From Cyanobium sp. CACIAM 14 (GTDB taxonomy: Bacteria; Cyanobacteriota; Cyanobacteriia; PCC-6307; Cyanobiaceae): DNA of 64,000 nt. The notes under the pieces were generated by a model that was not told the origin of the DNA, ran no database searches, and worked only from the letters and a program-made list of their open reading frames with translations. Position numbers and translations under genes: made by a program. The stretch covers positions 186,001-250,000 of the forward strand of contig JMRP01000001.1 in assembly GCA_000708525.1 (NCBI GenBank), read 5' to 3'. Positions 17,011 to 26,327 of the stretch are shown here, one piece after another (the stretch's first letter is position 1; each line of letters opens with the position of its first letter).

Positions 17011-17418
17011 TCAGAGGGCTGGCGTCACGTCGGTGGCGGGGAAATCGTTCCCCTTGAACAGCAGCGGAGCCGACAGGGCCATGGCCAGGCCATAGCTGAA
17101 ACAATCGCCGAGATTCAGACCGGCCGGATGGTTCCCCTTCCCGAAGCGCCGCCAGCCCAGAAGGGCCCACTCCACGTGCTGGAGTTCAAGGTTCAGAGGG
17201 CTTATGCCGCCCTTGCGGAGCAGCAGATCCAGAGCGCTTTCTCCGGCTTCGCCCAGCTGGCGATCGAGCACGATCCTGGTTTCCAGCAACGTGGCGGTGG
17301 AGATCAGCTTGTCGCCAGGTCGGCTCAGGCAGGTGAGCAGAGCCGTGGCCTCCGCCTCCACCTTGAGGATGGCGATCAGGGCTGAGGTGTCGATCACCAT
17401 CAGACGCGAAGAAGCCAT
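17011..17418 (-). CDS. vapC: PIN-domain toxin VapC
   Basis: A 135-residue PIN ribonuclease with VIDTSALIAIL at the N-terminus (first Asp), SAATLLET-type second acid in STATLLETRIVL, and NLGDCFSYGLA plus LLFKGNDFPATDV at the C-terminus. All four acidic positions are present. The start codon overlaps the antitoxin stop (TGATG), so translation is coupled. Confidence 0.9.
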   Translation of the reverse strand: MASSRLMVIDTSALIAILKVEAEATALLTCLSRPGDKLISTATLLETRIVLDRQLGEAGESALDLLLRKGGISPLNLELQHVEWALLGWRRFGKGNHPAGLNLGDCFSYGLAMALSAPLLFKGNDFPATDVTPAL

Positions 17419-17687
17419 CAGGCGGGCAGACCGAAGGCGTCGTAGAGATCGTTCTGCAGGTCGTCGCTGGAGCGCCGGTCCGGCCAGGGCAGTTGCTCGA
17501 ACCGGGGCAGCAGACCCAGGAGCTCCCTGCGTCTGGTCTCGATGCTCCTGGCCTCGGCCCCCTCGGCGCTGCGCTCCAGTTCGGCGCGAAGGGCCTGGCG
17601 GACGGCATCGGTCACGCTGGTACCCCTCAGGGCGGCCAGCTCGCGGGCCATGGCGTGCACTTCCGCGTCCTTGATGTTCATCCCCAT
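17418..17687 (-). CDS. vapB: VapB-type antitoxin (Rv0623-like)
   Basis: An 89-residue antitoxin beginning MGMNIKDAEVHAMARELAAL and TSVTDAVRQALRAELE, the pattern of the Rv0623-type VapB family. The tail SSDDLQNDLYDAFGLPA is typical and binds the toxin. It is translationally coupled to the vapC downstream and has a palindrome just upstream. Confidence 0.88.
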   Translation of the reverse strand: MGMNIKDAEVHAMARELAALRGTSVTDAVRQALRAELERSAEGAEARSIETRRRELLGLLPRFEQLPWPDRRSSDDLQNDLYDAFGLPA

Positions 17688-17695
17688 GGCGGCTA

Positions 17696-17720
17696 GGTAG
17701 AAAGCCTTTACGATTCTACC
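17696..17720. promoter_or_regulatory. Palindrome GGTAGAA-N11-TTCTACC upstream of vapBC
   Basis: A perfect 7-base inverted repeat with an 11-base spacer lies 8 bases before the antitoxin start. Its A/T-rich spacer contrasts with the GC-rich surroundings. It is a good candidate operator and promoter for this toxin-antitoxin operon. Confidence 0.6.
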
Positions 17721-17865
17721 CTGGAGGTTTCGTGGTGGGCCTGGCGTTGTTCCTTCGGCCCCACAGGAGCGCTCCAGGCGAATGGGGCGTCCGGTGCCGG
17801 CCGGATCGCTCCGGGCGCTCCCTCAGGACAGGCTTCGGCCACCCCATCCGAGCCGACCTGCGGCC

Positions 17866-18312
17866 TCACCCCAGCAGCAGGCCGCCCTCCGCGCTCAGCG
17901 CCGCCCGGGCGCTGCGCAGGTCGAAGAGGAGATCCTCCAGGGTGAGGCTCTCCAGTTCCCGCTCCAGCGCCTTCAGCAGCCGTCGCTCGAGCACCCGTGT
18001 CACCCGGTCGCTGGGCAGCGAATCCTCCTCGTCCGCCGCCAGGTGCACCAGGCCGGCGGCCGGCGCCTCCACCGCCGCCAGGATCGCCGCCAACGGCAGC
18101 TCCGAGGGCAGGCGCTTCAGCCGGTAGCCCCCCTGCCGCCCCCGGCGGGCCTCCACCAGGCCGGCCCGCCGCAGCCGCAGCATCAGCTGCTCCAGCATCG
18201 GCGCCGGCAGATCCTGCGCCTCGGCCAGGGCGCTCACCGACTGCCAGCGGGGCGGATCCAGCGCCAGCTCCAGCAGGGCCTTGAGGGCGTAGGTGCCGCT
18301 GCGGCGCAGCAT
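17866..18312 (-). CDS. Rrf2 family transcriptional regulator
   Basis: A 148-residue winged-helix regulator: [37 protein letters not shown] and a wing with RRGRQGGYRLKR. It has no cysteines, so it cannot hold the [2Fe-2S] cluster of IscR-type members. The start overlaps the stop of the UbiD-like gene (TGATG), so the two are co-transcribed and translation is coupled. The longer upstream frame is inside the UbiD gene and is discarded. Confidence 0.85.
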   Translation of the reverse strand: MLRRSGTYALKALLELALDPPRWQSVSALAEAQDLPAPMLEQLMLRLRRAGLVEARRGRQGGYRLKRLPSELPLAAILAAVEAPAAGLVHLAADEEDSLPSDRVTRVLERRLLKALERELESLTLEDLLFDLRSARAALSAEGGLLLG

Positions 18313-19892
18313 CAGTGGCTGGCCGCGAGGCGCTCCAGCACGTGCTCGAGGGTGTAGCCGAACAGGGCCGGGTCCGGTTCGCCGCCGCCCAGGTCGGCCA
18401 GGCCCAGCTCGGCCCAACGGGCGTCCACCCGCCCTTCCAGGTCCGCGTCGCGTCGCAGCGGCTCCCCCCACGCGTGCCGTTTCTCCGGGCCGATCTTGGT
18501 GGTGGCATCGATCGCCAGCCGGCCCCCCAGCCCCAGCCGCTCGCTGGCGAAATCAAGCGAATCGAACGGCGTGTCCTCCAGCACGAACAGATCCCTCTGC
18601 GGATCCACCTGAGCACTGATCGCCCAGATCACCTGGCGCGGATCTCGGATGTTGATCGCCTTGTCGACCACCACCACGAACTTGGTGTAGGTGAACTGGG
18701 GCAGGGCGCTCCAGAACGCCATCGCCGCCCGTTTCGCCTGCCCTGGGTAGGCCTTGTCGATGGCGAGCACCGCCAGCTTGTAGCTCAGCCCCTCCATCGG
18801 CAGGAAGAAATCGACGATCTCCGGGATCTGCTGACGCAGGATCGGCGTGTAGATCCGGTTCAGGGCGATCGCCAGCATCGCCTCCTCCTTCGGCGGCCGG
18901 CCGCTGAAGGTGGTGAGGTATATCGGGTCACGGCGCTGGGTGACGCAGTGGAAGCGCACCAGGGGTGACTCCTCCTCGCCGCCGTAGAAGCCCATGTGGT
19001 CGCCGCAGGGGCCGTCGGGGAGGGTTTCGCCGGGGGTGATCGTTCCCTCCAGCACCAGCTCGCTGTGGGAGGGCACCTCCAGATCCAGGGTTTTGCAGCC
19101 GGTGAGCCGCACCCCCTCGCCGGCGTAGAGCCCGGCGAACAGCCACTCGCTCAGCTGCACCGGGATCGGCGTGGCCGCCGCCATCACCAGCAGCGGATGG
19201 ACGCCGATGGCCACCGCCACCTCCAGCTTGCGGCCCAGGGCCGCCGCCTTGCGCAGGTGCCGCGCCCCGCCCCGCACGCTCAGCCAGTGCACGGTGGCGC
19301 TGCTGCGTGACTGGCGCTGCAGCCGGTAGACCCCCACGTTGGGAACGCCCGTCTCCGGGTCCTTGGTGATCACCAGCCCCAGGGTGATCACGCCTCCCGC
19401 ATCGCCGGGCCAGGGGCGCAGCAGCGGAAGGGCGTCCAGATCCACCGCCTCGCCCTTCAGCACCCGCTGGTGGCAGGGCGGCGTCAGGTCGCGGTCGGGA
19501 CGGGCCCGCAACAGATCCCAGACCACCTCCCCGAAACGCCTCAGCTCCTGCAGGCCCTTGGGCGGGCGGGGCTGCTGCAGCAGGGCCAGCCGCTCCCCCA
19601 GGGCCTCGAGCTCCTCCGGCCGCTCCATGCCCATGCTCCACAGCACCCGCTCCACGGTGCCCAGCAGGTTCACGGCCACGGGCAGGGGCGAGCCGATCAC
19701 GTTCTCGAACAGCAGGGCCGGCCCGCCCATGGCCAGCACCCGGTCGGCGATCGCCGCCAGCTCCAGATCCGGATCCACCGGCGCCGTGATCCGCCGCAGC
19801 TGACCGCGCCGCTCGAGCAGGGTCAGGAAGTCGCGCAGGTTGGGCTGCCGCCCGACCCTGCCGCCGGCTTGCTTCGCCTCCAGCGTCCCCAC
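18312..19892 (-). CDS. UbiD family decarboxylase
   Basis: A protein of about 526 residues in the UbiD family, which decarboxylates aromatic or alpha-beta-unsaturated acids using prenylated FMN. The N-terminal domain begins [18 protein letters not shown]. The family core includes [18 protein letters not shown], a prFMN-site region, and [32 protein letters not shown] and [15 protein letters not shown]. In cyanobacteria it is thought to serve quinone biosynthesis. No ATG exists near the start; a GTG at 19892 is proposed and is uncertain. Confidence 0.85.
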   Translation of the reverse strand: MGTLEAKQAGGRVGRQPNLRDFLTLLERRGQLRRITAPVDPDLELAAIADRVLAMGGPALLFENVIGSPLPVAVNLLGTVERVLWSMGMERPEELEALGERLALLQQPRPPKGLQELRRFGEVVWDLLRARPDRDLTPPCHQRVLKGEAVDLDALPLLRPWPGDAGGVITLGLVITKDPETGVPNVGVYRLQRQSRSSATVHWLSVRGGARHLRKAAALGRKLEVAVAIGVHPLLVMAAATPIPVQLSEWLFAGLYAGEGVRLTGCKTLDLEVPSHSELVLEGTITPGETLPDGPCGDHMGFYGGEEESPLVRFHCVTQRRDPIYLTTFSGRPPKEEAMLAIALNRIYTPILRQQIPEIVDFFLPMEGLSYKLAVLAIDKAYPGQAKRAAMAFWSALPQFTYTKFVVVVDKAINIRDPRQVIWAISAQVDPQRDLFVLEDTPFDSLDFASERLGLGGRLAIDATTKIGPEKRHAWGEPLRRDADLEGRVDARWAELGLADLGGGEPDPALFGYTLEHVLERLAASH

Positions 19893-19952
19893 GTGGTCCT
19901 GTGCCGTCGTGCCGCTGCCTACTGTGACGCACCTCCCCGGCGAACGCGTTCC

Positions 19953-20708
19953 GTGCAGCTCTTCTATTTCCATACCTCCGAAGCGGTTCCACCCCTGCGG
20001 CCCGTCGACGAGGGCGGCCCCGATGCGGCCGTCGTGATCGACGTGCTGCGGGCCACCACCACCATCGCCTGGGCGCTGCAGAACGGGGCCGAGGCCATCC
20101 AGGCCTTCGCCGATCTCGACGCCCTCGAGGCCGCTGCCGCCGCGTGGCCGGAGGCCCGGCGGTTGCGGGCCGGCGAGCGTGGCGGCCGGCGGCTGGAGGG
20201 CTACGACCTGGGCAACTCCCCCCTGGCCGTGAACCCGGAGCGGGTGGAGAGCAAGCGGATCTTCCTGAGCACCACCAACGGCACCCGCTCCCTCGACCGC
20301 GTCCGGGACGTGCCGCTGCTGGTCACCGCCTGCCTGCCGAACCGCTCCGCCGTGGCCCGGCGGCTGATCGAGCGCCAGGCCCTGCGGGTCTGGATCGTCG
20401 GCAGCGGCTGGGAGGGGGCCTATTCGCTCGAGGACAGCCTGGCGGCAGGGGCGGTGGCCTCGGCGGCGATCGAGCAGGCGGTGGCGCCCCACATGGGCGT
20501 GCGCTGCGCCAACGACGAGATGCTGGCGGCCCTGGCGCTGTGGCAGCAGTGGCGCCACGACACCGAGACCTGCCTGCGCAGCGCCAGCCACGGCCAGCGC
20601 CTGATCGGGCTGGGCAACCACGACGCCGACTTCGCCTGCTGCGCCGCCGTGGACAGCCTCACGATCGTGCCGATCCAGTCGGAGCCGGGGGTTCTCCGCG
20701 CCAGCTGA
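19953..20708 (+). CDS. 2-phosphosulfolactate phosphatase family protein (ComB-like)
   Basis: A 251-residue protein with [20 protein letters not shown] near the start, EGYDLGNSP in the middle, and [12 protein letters not shown], the conserved blocks of the ComB family (Mg-dependent 2-phosphosulfolactate phosphatase). ComB is a coenzyme M step in archaea; cyanobacteria do not make coenzyme M, so the true substrate is open. The start is a GTG at 19953; it is divergent from the UbiD gene, with 60 bases between. Confidence 0.85.
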   Translation: MQLFYFHTSEAVPPLRPVDEGGPDAAVVIDVLRATTTIAWALQNGAEAIQAFADLDALEAAAAAWPEARRLRAGERGGRRLEGYDLGNSPLAVNPERVESKRIFLSTTNGTRSLDRVRDVPLLVTACLPNRSAVARRLIERQALRVWIVGSGWEGAYSLEDSLAAGAVASAAIEQAVAPHMGVRCANDEMLAALALWQQWRHDTETCLRSASHGQRLIGLGNHDADFACCAAVDSLTIVPIQSEPGVLRAS

Positions 20709-20764
20709 AGGCGCATTGCCCCCCTTGGCAGCACCCTTACGATTCGCCGGTCTCGAGGGGTCCG

Positions 20765-21586
20765 GTGGTGGGCAGTTTTCTGGCAGCGGCGCTGCAACTC
20801 ACCAGCACCCCGGATCCGGACGCCAATTTCGCGGCCGCCGAGGAGCTGATCGACCTGGCGGCCCGGCGTGGTGCCGAGCTGGTGGGCCTGCCGGAGAACT
20901 TCGCCTTCATGGGGGAAGACGCCCGCCGCCTGGAGCTGGCGCCCACCCTGGCGGAGCGCTGCAGCCGCTTCCTCGTCACCATGGCGCGCCGCTACCAGGT
21001 GACCCTGCTGGGCGGCGGCTTCCCGGTGCCGGCCGGTGAAGGCCAGACCTTCAACCGCTCCGAGCTGGTGGGCCGGGAGGGCCAGCTGCTCGCCCGCTAC
21101 GACAAGATCCACCTCTTCGACGTGGACATCCCCGACGGCATCACCTACCGGGAGTCGGCAACGGTGCAGCCCGGCCAGACGCTGCCCCCCGTGGTCGACG
21201 TGCCGGGCCTCTGCCGGATCGGTCTGTCGATCTGCTACGACGTGCGCTTCCCCGAGCTCTACCGCCAGCTGGCCGGTGCCGGGGCCGAACTCCTGATGAT
21301 CCCGGCGGCCTTCACCGCCTACACCGGCAAGGACCACTGGCAGGTGCTGCTGCAGGCGCGGGCCATCGAGAACACCGCCTACGTGCTCGCCCCCGCCCAG
21401 ACCGGCATCCATTACGGCCGCCGCCAGACCCACGGCCATGCCCTGGTCATCGATCCCTGGGGCACGGTGATCGCCGATGCGGGCGTGGAGCCGGGCCTGG
21501 CGATGGCGCCGGTGGACACGGCCCACGTGGTCAGGGTCCGCGCCCAGATGCCCAGCCTGCAGCACCGTCATCCCTCCCTGTTCTGA
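20765..21586 (+). CDS. Carbon-nitrogen hydrolase (nitrilase/omega-amidase family)
   Basis: A 273-residue enzyme with the Glu-Lys-Cys triad of the nitrilase superfamily: E in [12 protein letters not shown] in [12 protein letters not shown] and C in [14 protein letters not shown]. The motifs resemble the Nit/omega-amidase branch, which hydrolyses 2-oxoglutaramate-like or deaminated glutathione amides; the substrate is inferred only. Two GTG codons (20765, 20768) compete as start. It is followed after 5 bases by the amidase gene. Confidence 0.85.
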   Translation: MVGSFLAAALQLTSTPDPDANFAAAEELIDLAARRGAELVGLPENFAFMGEDARRLELAPTLAERCSRFLVTMARRYQVTLLGGGFPVPAGEGQTFNRSELVGREGQLLARYDKIHLFDVDIPDGITYRESATVQPGQTLPPVVDVPGLCRIGLSICYDVRFPELYRQLAGAGAELLMIPAAFTAYTGKDHWQVLLQARAIENTAYVLAPAQTGIHYGRRQTHGHALVIDPWGTVIADAGVEPGLAMAPVDTAHVVRVRAQMPSLQHRHPSLF

Positions 21587-21591
21587 GGGTG

Positions 21592-22707
21592 ATGGGAGTG
21601 CGTCCGGCCCGATTCGCCTGGTTGCTGGCCCTGCCCCTGCTGATGGCGGCGCTGCCGGCCCGGGCAGCCAGCGCACTCTCCGCCTGGCGGCTCAGCCGTG
21701 AGGGCGTCCTGGAGCTGCGCACCGCCCCGGGGGTGCGCCTCCAGGCCTACTTCGAGGAGGGGTACGGTCCCACCGGCCCCAGGGTCTGGGTGGATCTGCC
21801 CGGCGCTCCCCAGCGCAGCCGCTCCCTCTCCGTCGGCGGGCTGGTGCAGGAGGTCCGCATCGGCCGGCCCGATCCCGGCACCACCCGGCTGGTGCTGGAG
21901 TTCCGCCCCGGCACCCGCGTCGACCCCCGCCAGCTGCGGCTGGTGGGCACGGCCCGCGATCGCTGGCGCCTGGCCCTCACCGGCCTGCCGCTCAGCGGTT
22001 TCGTCCGCACCGTCGGCGAGGGAGACATGGAAGCGACCCCCTCCAGCTGGACCCCCTCCAGCTGGACCGCCTCCAGTTCCGGCGGCTTCCGCAGCAGTGG
22101 CCGGGCCACCTCCGGCCGGCCGCTCTCCCCCGATGGATTGCCGGTGGTGCCCCGGGGCCGCTTCAAGGTGGTGATCGATCCCGGCCATGGCGGACCGGAC
22201 CCCGGAGCCGTCGGCATCGGCGGTCTGCGGGAGACCGACATCGTGCTGGACGTCGGTCTGCAGGTCGCCCAGCTGCTCCAGGCGCGGGGGGTGCAGGTGC
22301 TGATGACCCGCACCTCGGAGGTGGACGTCGACCTGCCGCCGCGGGTGTCCCTCGCCAACAACAGCAACGCCGACGTGTTCGTGAGCATCCATGCCAATGC
22401 CCTGAGCATGGCCCGTCCCGACGTCAACGGTGTCGAGACCTTCTATTTCCAGGCGGGCAATTCCCTGCGGCTGGCCGAGGCGATCCAGTCCCAGATCTTG
22501 GCCATCTCGCCCGGCACCCCCGACCGGGGCGCGCGGCCGGGCCGCTTCTTCGTGATCCGCCGCACGGTGATGCCGTCGGTGCTCACGGAGATGGGCTTCG
22601 TCACCGGCAGCATCGATGCTCCCCGGCTGGCCGACCCCAACTTCCGGCGCCGCCTGGCCCTCTCGATCAGCGCCGGCATTCTCAGCTATCTGCGGGGGGA
22701 CTCTTGA
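21592..22707 (+). CDS. N-acetylmuramoyl-L-alanine amidase with AMIN domain
   Basis: A 371-residue cell-wall hydrolase. A signal peptide (FAWLLALPLLMAALPARA then AS) is followed by a divergent AMIN-type domain (to about residue 150) that localises to the septum. After a Ser/Gly-rich linker comes the Amidase_3 domain: zinc ligands H in IDPGHGGPDPGAV, E in LRETDIVLDVG and H in SIHANALS, and catalytic E in LTEMGFVTG. It cleaves the peptide stem from glycan for daughter-cell separation. The stop overlaps murI. Confidence 0.92.
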   Translation: MGVRPARFAWLLALPLLMAALPARAASALSAWRLSREGVLELRTAPGVRLQAYFEEGYGPTGPRVWVDLPGAPQRSRSLSVGGLVQEVRIGRPDPGTTRLVLEFRPGTRVDPRQLRLVGTARDRWRLALTGLPLSGFVRTVGEGDMEATPSSWTPSSWTASSSGGFRSSGRATSGRPLSPDGLPVVPRGRFKVVIDPGHGGPDPGAVGIGGLRETDIVLDVGLQVAQLLQARGVQVLMTRTSEVDVDLPPRVSLANNSNADVFVSIHANALSMARPDVNGVETFYFQAGNSLRLAEAIQSQILAISPGTPDRGARPGRFFVIRRTVMPSVLTEMGFVTGSIDAPRLADPNFRRRLALSISAGILSYLRGDS

Positions 22708-23528
22708 GCCTGCTCGTGGGTCTGTTCGACAGTGGTCTGGGCGGGCTCACCGTGCTCCGCCAGATCCATGCCCTCTATCCCCACTCCCCCTGTCTCTATC
22801 TGGGGGATACGGCCCGGGTCCCCTATGGCCAGCGCTCCACCGAGGAGATCCGCGCCATCGCCTCGGAGGTGGTGCACTGGCTGCGGCTGCAGGGGGTGGG
22901 GGTGCTGGTGATGGCCTGCAACACCTCCAACGCCCTGGCCCTCGATGTGGCGGTGGCCGAGGCGGGGGTGCCGGTGGTGGGGCTGATCGACAGCCTGGCC
23001 AGCGAACTGGCCAGCGACCATGTGGGCGTGCTGGCCACGCCCGCCACCGCCGCCAGCGGGGCCTACCGGCGTTCGATCCAGGCCTGCCGGCCCTCGGCCC
23101 GGGTGCTGGAGGTGGGCTGTCCCGCCTTCGTGCCCTTCATCGAGGCCGGTGACCTGGAGGATCCCGACCTGCGCGCGGCGGCGGCCCGCTATCTGGCACC
23201 GCTGCTGGAGGCGGAGGTGGACACGATCGTGCTGGGCTGCACCCACTACCCCCTGCTGCGGGCCCTGCTGGCCCAGCTGCTCCCCCCCGACGTGCAGCTG
23301 GTGGATCCGGCGTTGGCGGCGGCCCAGCGGCTCGGCCCCCTGCTGGCGAGCCTGGGGGATGCGCCGGAGGTGGATCAGGCCGGGGAGTCGGTGCGGCCGC
23401 CCCTGGAGCGCACCCGCTTCTGCGTCACCGGCCCAGCCGACGACTTCGCCGTCGCCGCCTCCACCTGGCTGGGCAGCCGGCCGGCGGTGCGCAGCGTCAG
23501 CCTGCAGTCGCCCACCCGCGCCTACTGA
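22704..23528 (+). CDS. murI: Glutamate racemase
   Basis: This 274-residue enzyme makes D-glutamate for peptidoglycan. Catalytic cysteines lie in VMACNTSNALAL and LGCTHYPLLRALL; the N-terminus has LFDSGLGGLTVLRQ. The TTG start overlaps the amidase stop; a GTG 12 bases later (giving MGLFDSGLGG) is an equally good start. The pairing with the amidase links cell-wall synthesis and remodelling. Confidence 0.95.
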   Translation: MSLLVGLFDSGLGGLTVLRQIHALYPHSPCLYLGDTARVPYGQRSTEEIRAIASEVVHWLRLQGVGVLVMACNTSNALALDVAVAEAGVPVVGLIDSLASELASDHVGVLATPATAASGAYRRSIQACRPSARVLEVGCPAFVPFIEAGDLEDPDLRAAAARYLAPLLEAEVDTIVLGCTHYPLLRALLAQLLPPDVQLVDPALAAAQRLGPLLASLGDAPEVDQAGESVRPPLERTRFCVTGPADDFAVAASTWLGSRPAVRSVSLQSPTRAY

Positions 23529-23565
23529 GCCATGGCCCCTAGGATCGAGCCATCGTGGAGGTGAC

Positions 23566-24537
23566 GTGGCGACGGTTGCAGAGCTGCTCCAGCCGGTGGA
23601 GTCCGACCTCGATGCCCTGCTGGCCGACCTGCGCAGCCTGATCGGTGCCGGCCATCCGATCCTCCAGGCCGCCGCGGAGCACCTCTTCGCCGCCGGCGGC
23701 AAGCGGCTGCGGCCCGGCATCGTGCTGCTCCTCTCCCGGGCCATCGCCCCCGACGGCGGGCTCAGCCCGCGCCACCGGCGCCTGGCGGAGATCACCGAGA
23801 TGATCCACACCGCCTCGCTCGTCCACGACGACGTGGTCGACGAGGCCGCCACCCGCCGCGGCGTGGCCACCGTGCACAGCCGCTTCAACCACCGGGTGGC
23901 CGTGCTCGCCGGCGACTTCCTGTTCGCCCAGGCCAGCTGGCATCTCGCCAACCTCGACGACCTCGAGGTTGTGAAGCTGCTCTCCCGGGTGATCATGGAC
24001 CTGGCCGATGGTGAGGTGCGCCAGGGCCTGTTCCGCTACGACACGGGCCAGAGCTTCCAGACCTACCTGGAGAAGAGCTACTGCAAGACGGCCTCCCTGA
24101 TCGCCAACAGCGCCCGCGCCGCCGGTGTGCTCTCCGGCCTCAGTGAACCGAGGCTCGACGCCCTCTACCGCTTCGGCCGTCAGCTTGGTCTGGCCTTCCA
24201 GGTGGTCGACGACATCCTCGACTTCACAGCCAGCGACCAGCAGCTGGGCAAACCCGCCGCCAGCGATCTGGCCTCGGGGTATCTCACTGCTCCCGTGCTC
24301 TACGCCCTGGAGGAGCGTCCCGCCCTGGCGGGCCTGATCGACCGCGAGTTCTCCGAGGAGGGCGATCTGGAGCAGGCCCTCTCCCTGGTGCGCGGCTGCG
24401 AGGCCATTCCCCGGGCCCGGGCCCTGGCCGAGGGCTTCGCCCGCGAGGCCCACGAAGCGATCGACTGGCTGCCCTCCTCGGAGCCCCGCAGCGCCCTGCG
24501 GGCCCTGCCGGAGTTCGTCCTCAGCCGTCTCTACTGA
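23566..24537 (+). CDS. sds: All-trans-polyprenyl (solanesyl) diphosphate synthase
   Basis: A 323-residue trans-isoprenyl diphosphate synthase. The first Asp-rich motif D88-D-V-V-D92 is in VHDDVVDEAATRR and the second is DDILDFTASD near residue 222. GKRLRPGIV is the diphosphate-binding loop. In cyanobacteria this enzyme makes the C45 side chain of plastoquinone-9. The start is a GTG, well spaced from a GGAGGTG ribosome-binding site (overlapping 23557-23563). Confidence 0.93.
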   Translation: MATVAELLQPVESDLDALLADLRSLIGAGHPILQAAAEHLFAAGGKRLRPGIVLLLSRAIAPDGGLSPRHRRLAEITEMIHTASLVHDDVVDEAATRRGVATVHSRFNHRVAVLAGDFLFAQASWHLANLDDLEVVKLLSRVIMDLADGEVRQGLFRYDTGQSFQTYLEKSYCKTASLIANSARAAGVLSGLSEPRLDALYRFGRQLGLAFQVVDDILDFTASDQQLGKPAASDLASGYLTAPVLYALEERPALAGLIDREFSEEGDLEQALSLVRGCEAIPRARALAEGFAREAHEAIDWLPSSEPRSALRALPEFVLSRLY

Positions 24538-24571
24538 CCGGCTCCGCCCAAAGGCCGCGACCCGTCAGCCC

Positions 24572-25228
24572 CTACGGCTCCAGACGCACCTCCTCGAGGG
24601 AGCGGAGGCAGTTCACCCCATCCGGGTAGGCCTCGCATCCCACCCCCGGCGGCAGCAGCACATGCACCCGGCAGCCGGCGGCCAGGGCGGCGGCCACGCC
24701 GGCGACGGAATCCTCGAAGGCCCAGCAGCCATCCGGGGCCACCCCCAGCCGCCGGGCCGCCAGCAGGAAGGGATCGGGGGCGGGTTTGCCATCCACCAAT
24801 TCGGGATCATCCCCATGCACCCTCACCTCGATCAACTCCAGCCAGGGGTGGGGGGCTGCCTTCAGGGCCACCGCCTCCCGGGAGCTGCTGGTGGCCAGGG
24901 CCATCGGCACCGCCTTCCGGCGGCAGCGTGCCACCAGTTCCGGAGCCCCAGGCATCGGGGGGGCCTGGACGAGCAGAGCTTCGGCGATCGGCTGACGCAC
25001 GGCCAGCAGTTCCTCGAGGCTGGGGACGGCACCGACGTCCTGGGCCATCCAGCCCAGCACCTGACGGGCACAGTCGAACCGTCGGCGGCCGCGCAGTCGC
25101 AGCAACTGCTCGGCCGCGAGGGTATGGCCGAAGTGTGCGGCAGCCTCCCGCCAGGCATGGGCATGCAGCGGCTCAGTGTCGAGCAGCAGGCCGTCGAGAT
25201 CGAACAGACAGGCTGCCGGTGGGTTCAT
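24572..25228 (-). CDS. HAD family hydrolase, beta-phosphoglucomutase-like
   Basis: A 218-residue haloacid-dehalogenase phosphatase. Motif I is FDLDGLLLDTE (nucleophile D10), motif II is MALATSSSRE, the Lys is in DGKPAPDPFLLAARRLG and motif IV is WAFEDSVAG. The helical cap is of the beta-phosphoglucomutase/phosphatase subgroup. The substrate is not identifiable. Confidence 0.9.
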   Translation of the reverse strand: MNPPAACLFDLDGLLLDTEPLHAHAWREAAAHFGHTLAAEQLLRLRGRRRFDCARQVLGWMAQDVGAVPSLEELLAVRQPIAEALLVQAPPMPGAPELVARCRRKAVPMALATSSSREAVALKAAPHPWLELIEVRVHGDDPELVDGKPAPDPFLLAARRLGVAPDGCWAFEDSVAGVAAALAAGCRVHVLLPPGVGCEAYPDGVNCLRSLEEVRLEP

Positions 25229-25298
25229 CCACTCATCCTCTCAGCAGGCCCGGCAGACGTTCCACACTGGCGCAGGAAGCCCTCGTGAACCTGCGCCG

Positions 25299-26327
25299 AT
25301 GCCTGCCTACCCGGTGCCGGAGAATGAATCCGAGCGTCAGCGGGTGCTTGAGGACTTCCACGTTCTCGATGGCCCCACCGATGAGGATCTCGACCGCCTC
25401 ACACGGCTCGCCAGCCAGATGCTCGGTCTGCCGATCGCCTTGATTTCCTTCGTCGATCGCGAGCGGCAGTGGTTCCTCTCCCGGGTCGGGCTGGCCTCCA
25501 CGGGCACCGGTCGTGACGTGGCTTTCTGCGCCCACGCCATCTGCGGGGACGAGGTACTGGTGGTGGAGGATGCCCTCCTGGATGAGCGGTTCCGCGACAA
25601 TCCCCTGGTGCGGGGTGACCCCCACATCCGCTTCTACGCCGGGGCGCCTCTGCGGAGCCGGGAGGGGCAGAACCTCGGCACCCTCTGCGTGATCGGCCAG
25701 GAACCGCGGCGGATCGGCGGCAACGAACGCCAGCTGCTGGAGGATCTCGCCGGGCTCGTGATGCAGCACCTGGAGGGGAGGCGACGCAGCTGGCGCTGCC
25801 CCCTGACGGGCCTGTTGAACCGCCGGCCGTTCTTCGAGGAAGGGGAACGTGAGGTGGCCCGTTCCCGTCAGCAGAACTCCCCGCTCTCCCTGGCCCTGCT
25901 GGATCTGGACGCCTTCGCCACCCTCAACGAACGCTTCGGGCGCCCCTTCGGCGACCGGGTGTTGCGCCAGGTGGCCGCACTCGTGACGGCGGAGTGCAAG
26001 GCCAGCGACCTCGTCGGCAGGGTGGCAGACGACGAGTTCGCGGTGCTGATGCCCGACGCCGCTCTGACGGGAGTCAGCGACGTGGCCGCGGCGATCGCCC
26101 GACGGGTCGCGTCGACCGTGTTCGCCGTTGATGGCCTTTCGACCCCCCTGACGGTGAGCGGCGCCGCGGCCCAGCTGGAGGACGGGGACGGGAGCTTCGC
26201 CGATCTCTACTATCGCGCCGAAGCCGCCCTGGAACTGGCCCGGCACCGGGGACGCAACCAGATCGTCACGGCGCCGCCGCTCGCCGGGAGCGAAGGGCGT
26301 CCCGGGCCCGATCCAGAGCCCGGCTGA
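25299..26327 (+). CDS. GAF domain protein with degenerate GGDEF domain
   Basis: A 342-residue protein. Residues about 20-160 form a GAF domain (LDRLTRLASQMLGLPIALIS, CAHAICGDEVLVVEDALLDE). Residues about 165-325 form a GGDEF-type domain (CPLTGLLNRRPFFEE, DLDAFATLNERFG). The active-site motif reads A243-D-D-E-F247 instead of GGDEF, and the inhibitory RxxD site reads KASD, so cyclic di-GMP synthesis is doubtful. It may have become a sensor or receptor. The C-terminus overlaps the convergent hybrid kinase gene by 62 bases. Confidence 0.85.
   Translation: MPAYPVPENESERQRVLEDFHVLDGPTDEDLDRLTRLASQMLGLPIALISFVDRERQWFLSRVGLASTGTGRDVAFCAHAICGDEVLVVEDALLDERFRDNPLVRGDPHIRFYAGAPLRSREGQNLGTLCVIGQEPRRIGGNERQLLEDLAGLVMQHLEGRRRSWRCPLTGLLNRRPFFEEGEREVARSRQQNSPLSLALLDLDAFATLNERFGRPFGDRVLRQVAALVTAECKASDLVGRVADDEFAVLMPDAALTGVSDVAAAIARRVASTVFAVDGLSTPLTVSGAAAQLEDGDGSFADLYYRAEAALELARHRGRNQIVTAPPLAGSEGRPGPDPEPG

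Noticed and set aside
22025-22085. Repeated CTCCAGCTGGACC units resembling a CRISPR or tandem repeat
   Set aside because: It is a short Ser/Thr-Pro-rich linker inside the amidase gene with two or three imperfect units, not an array.
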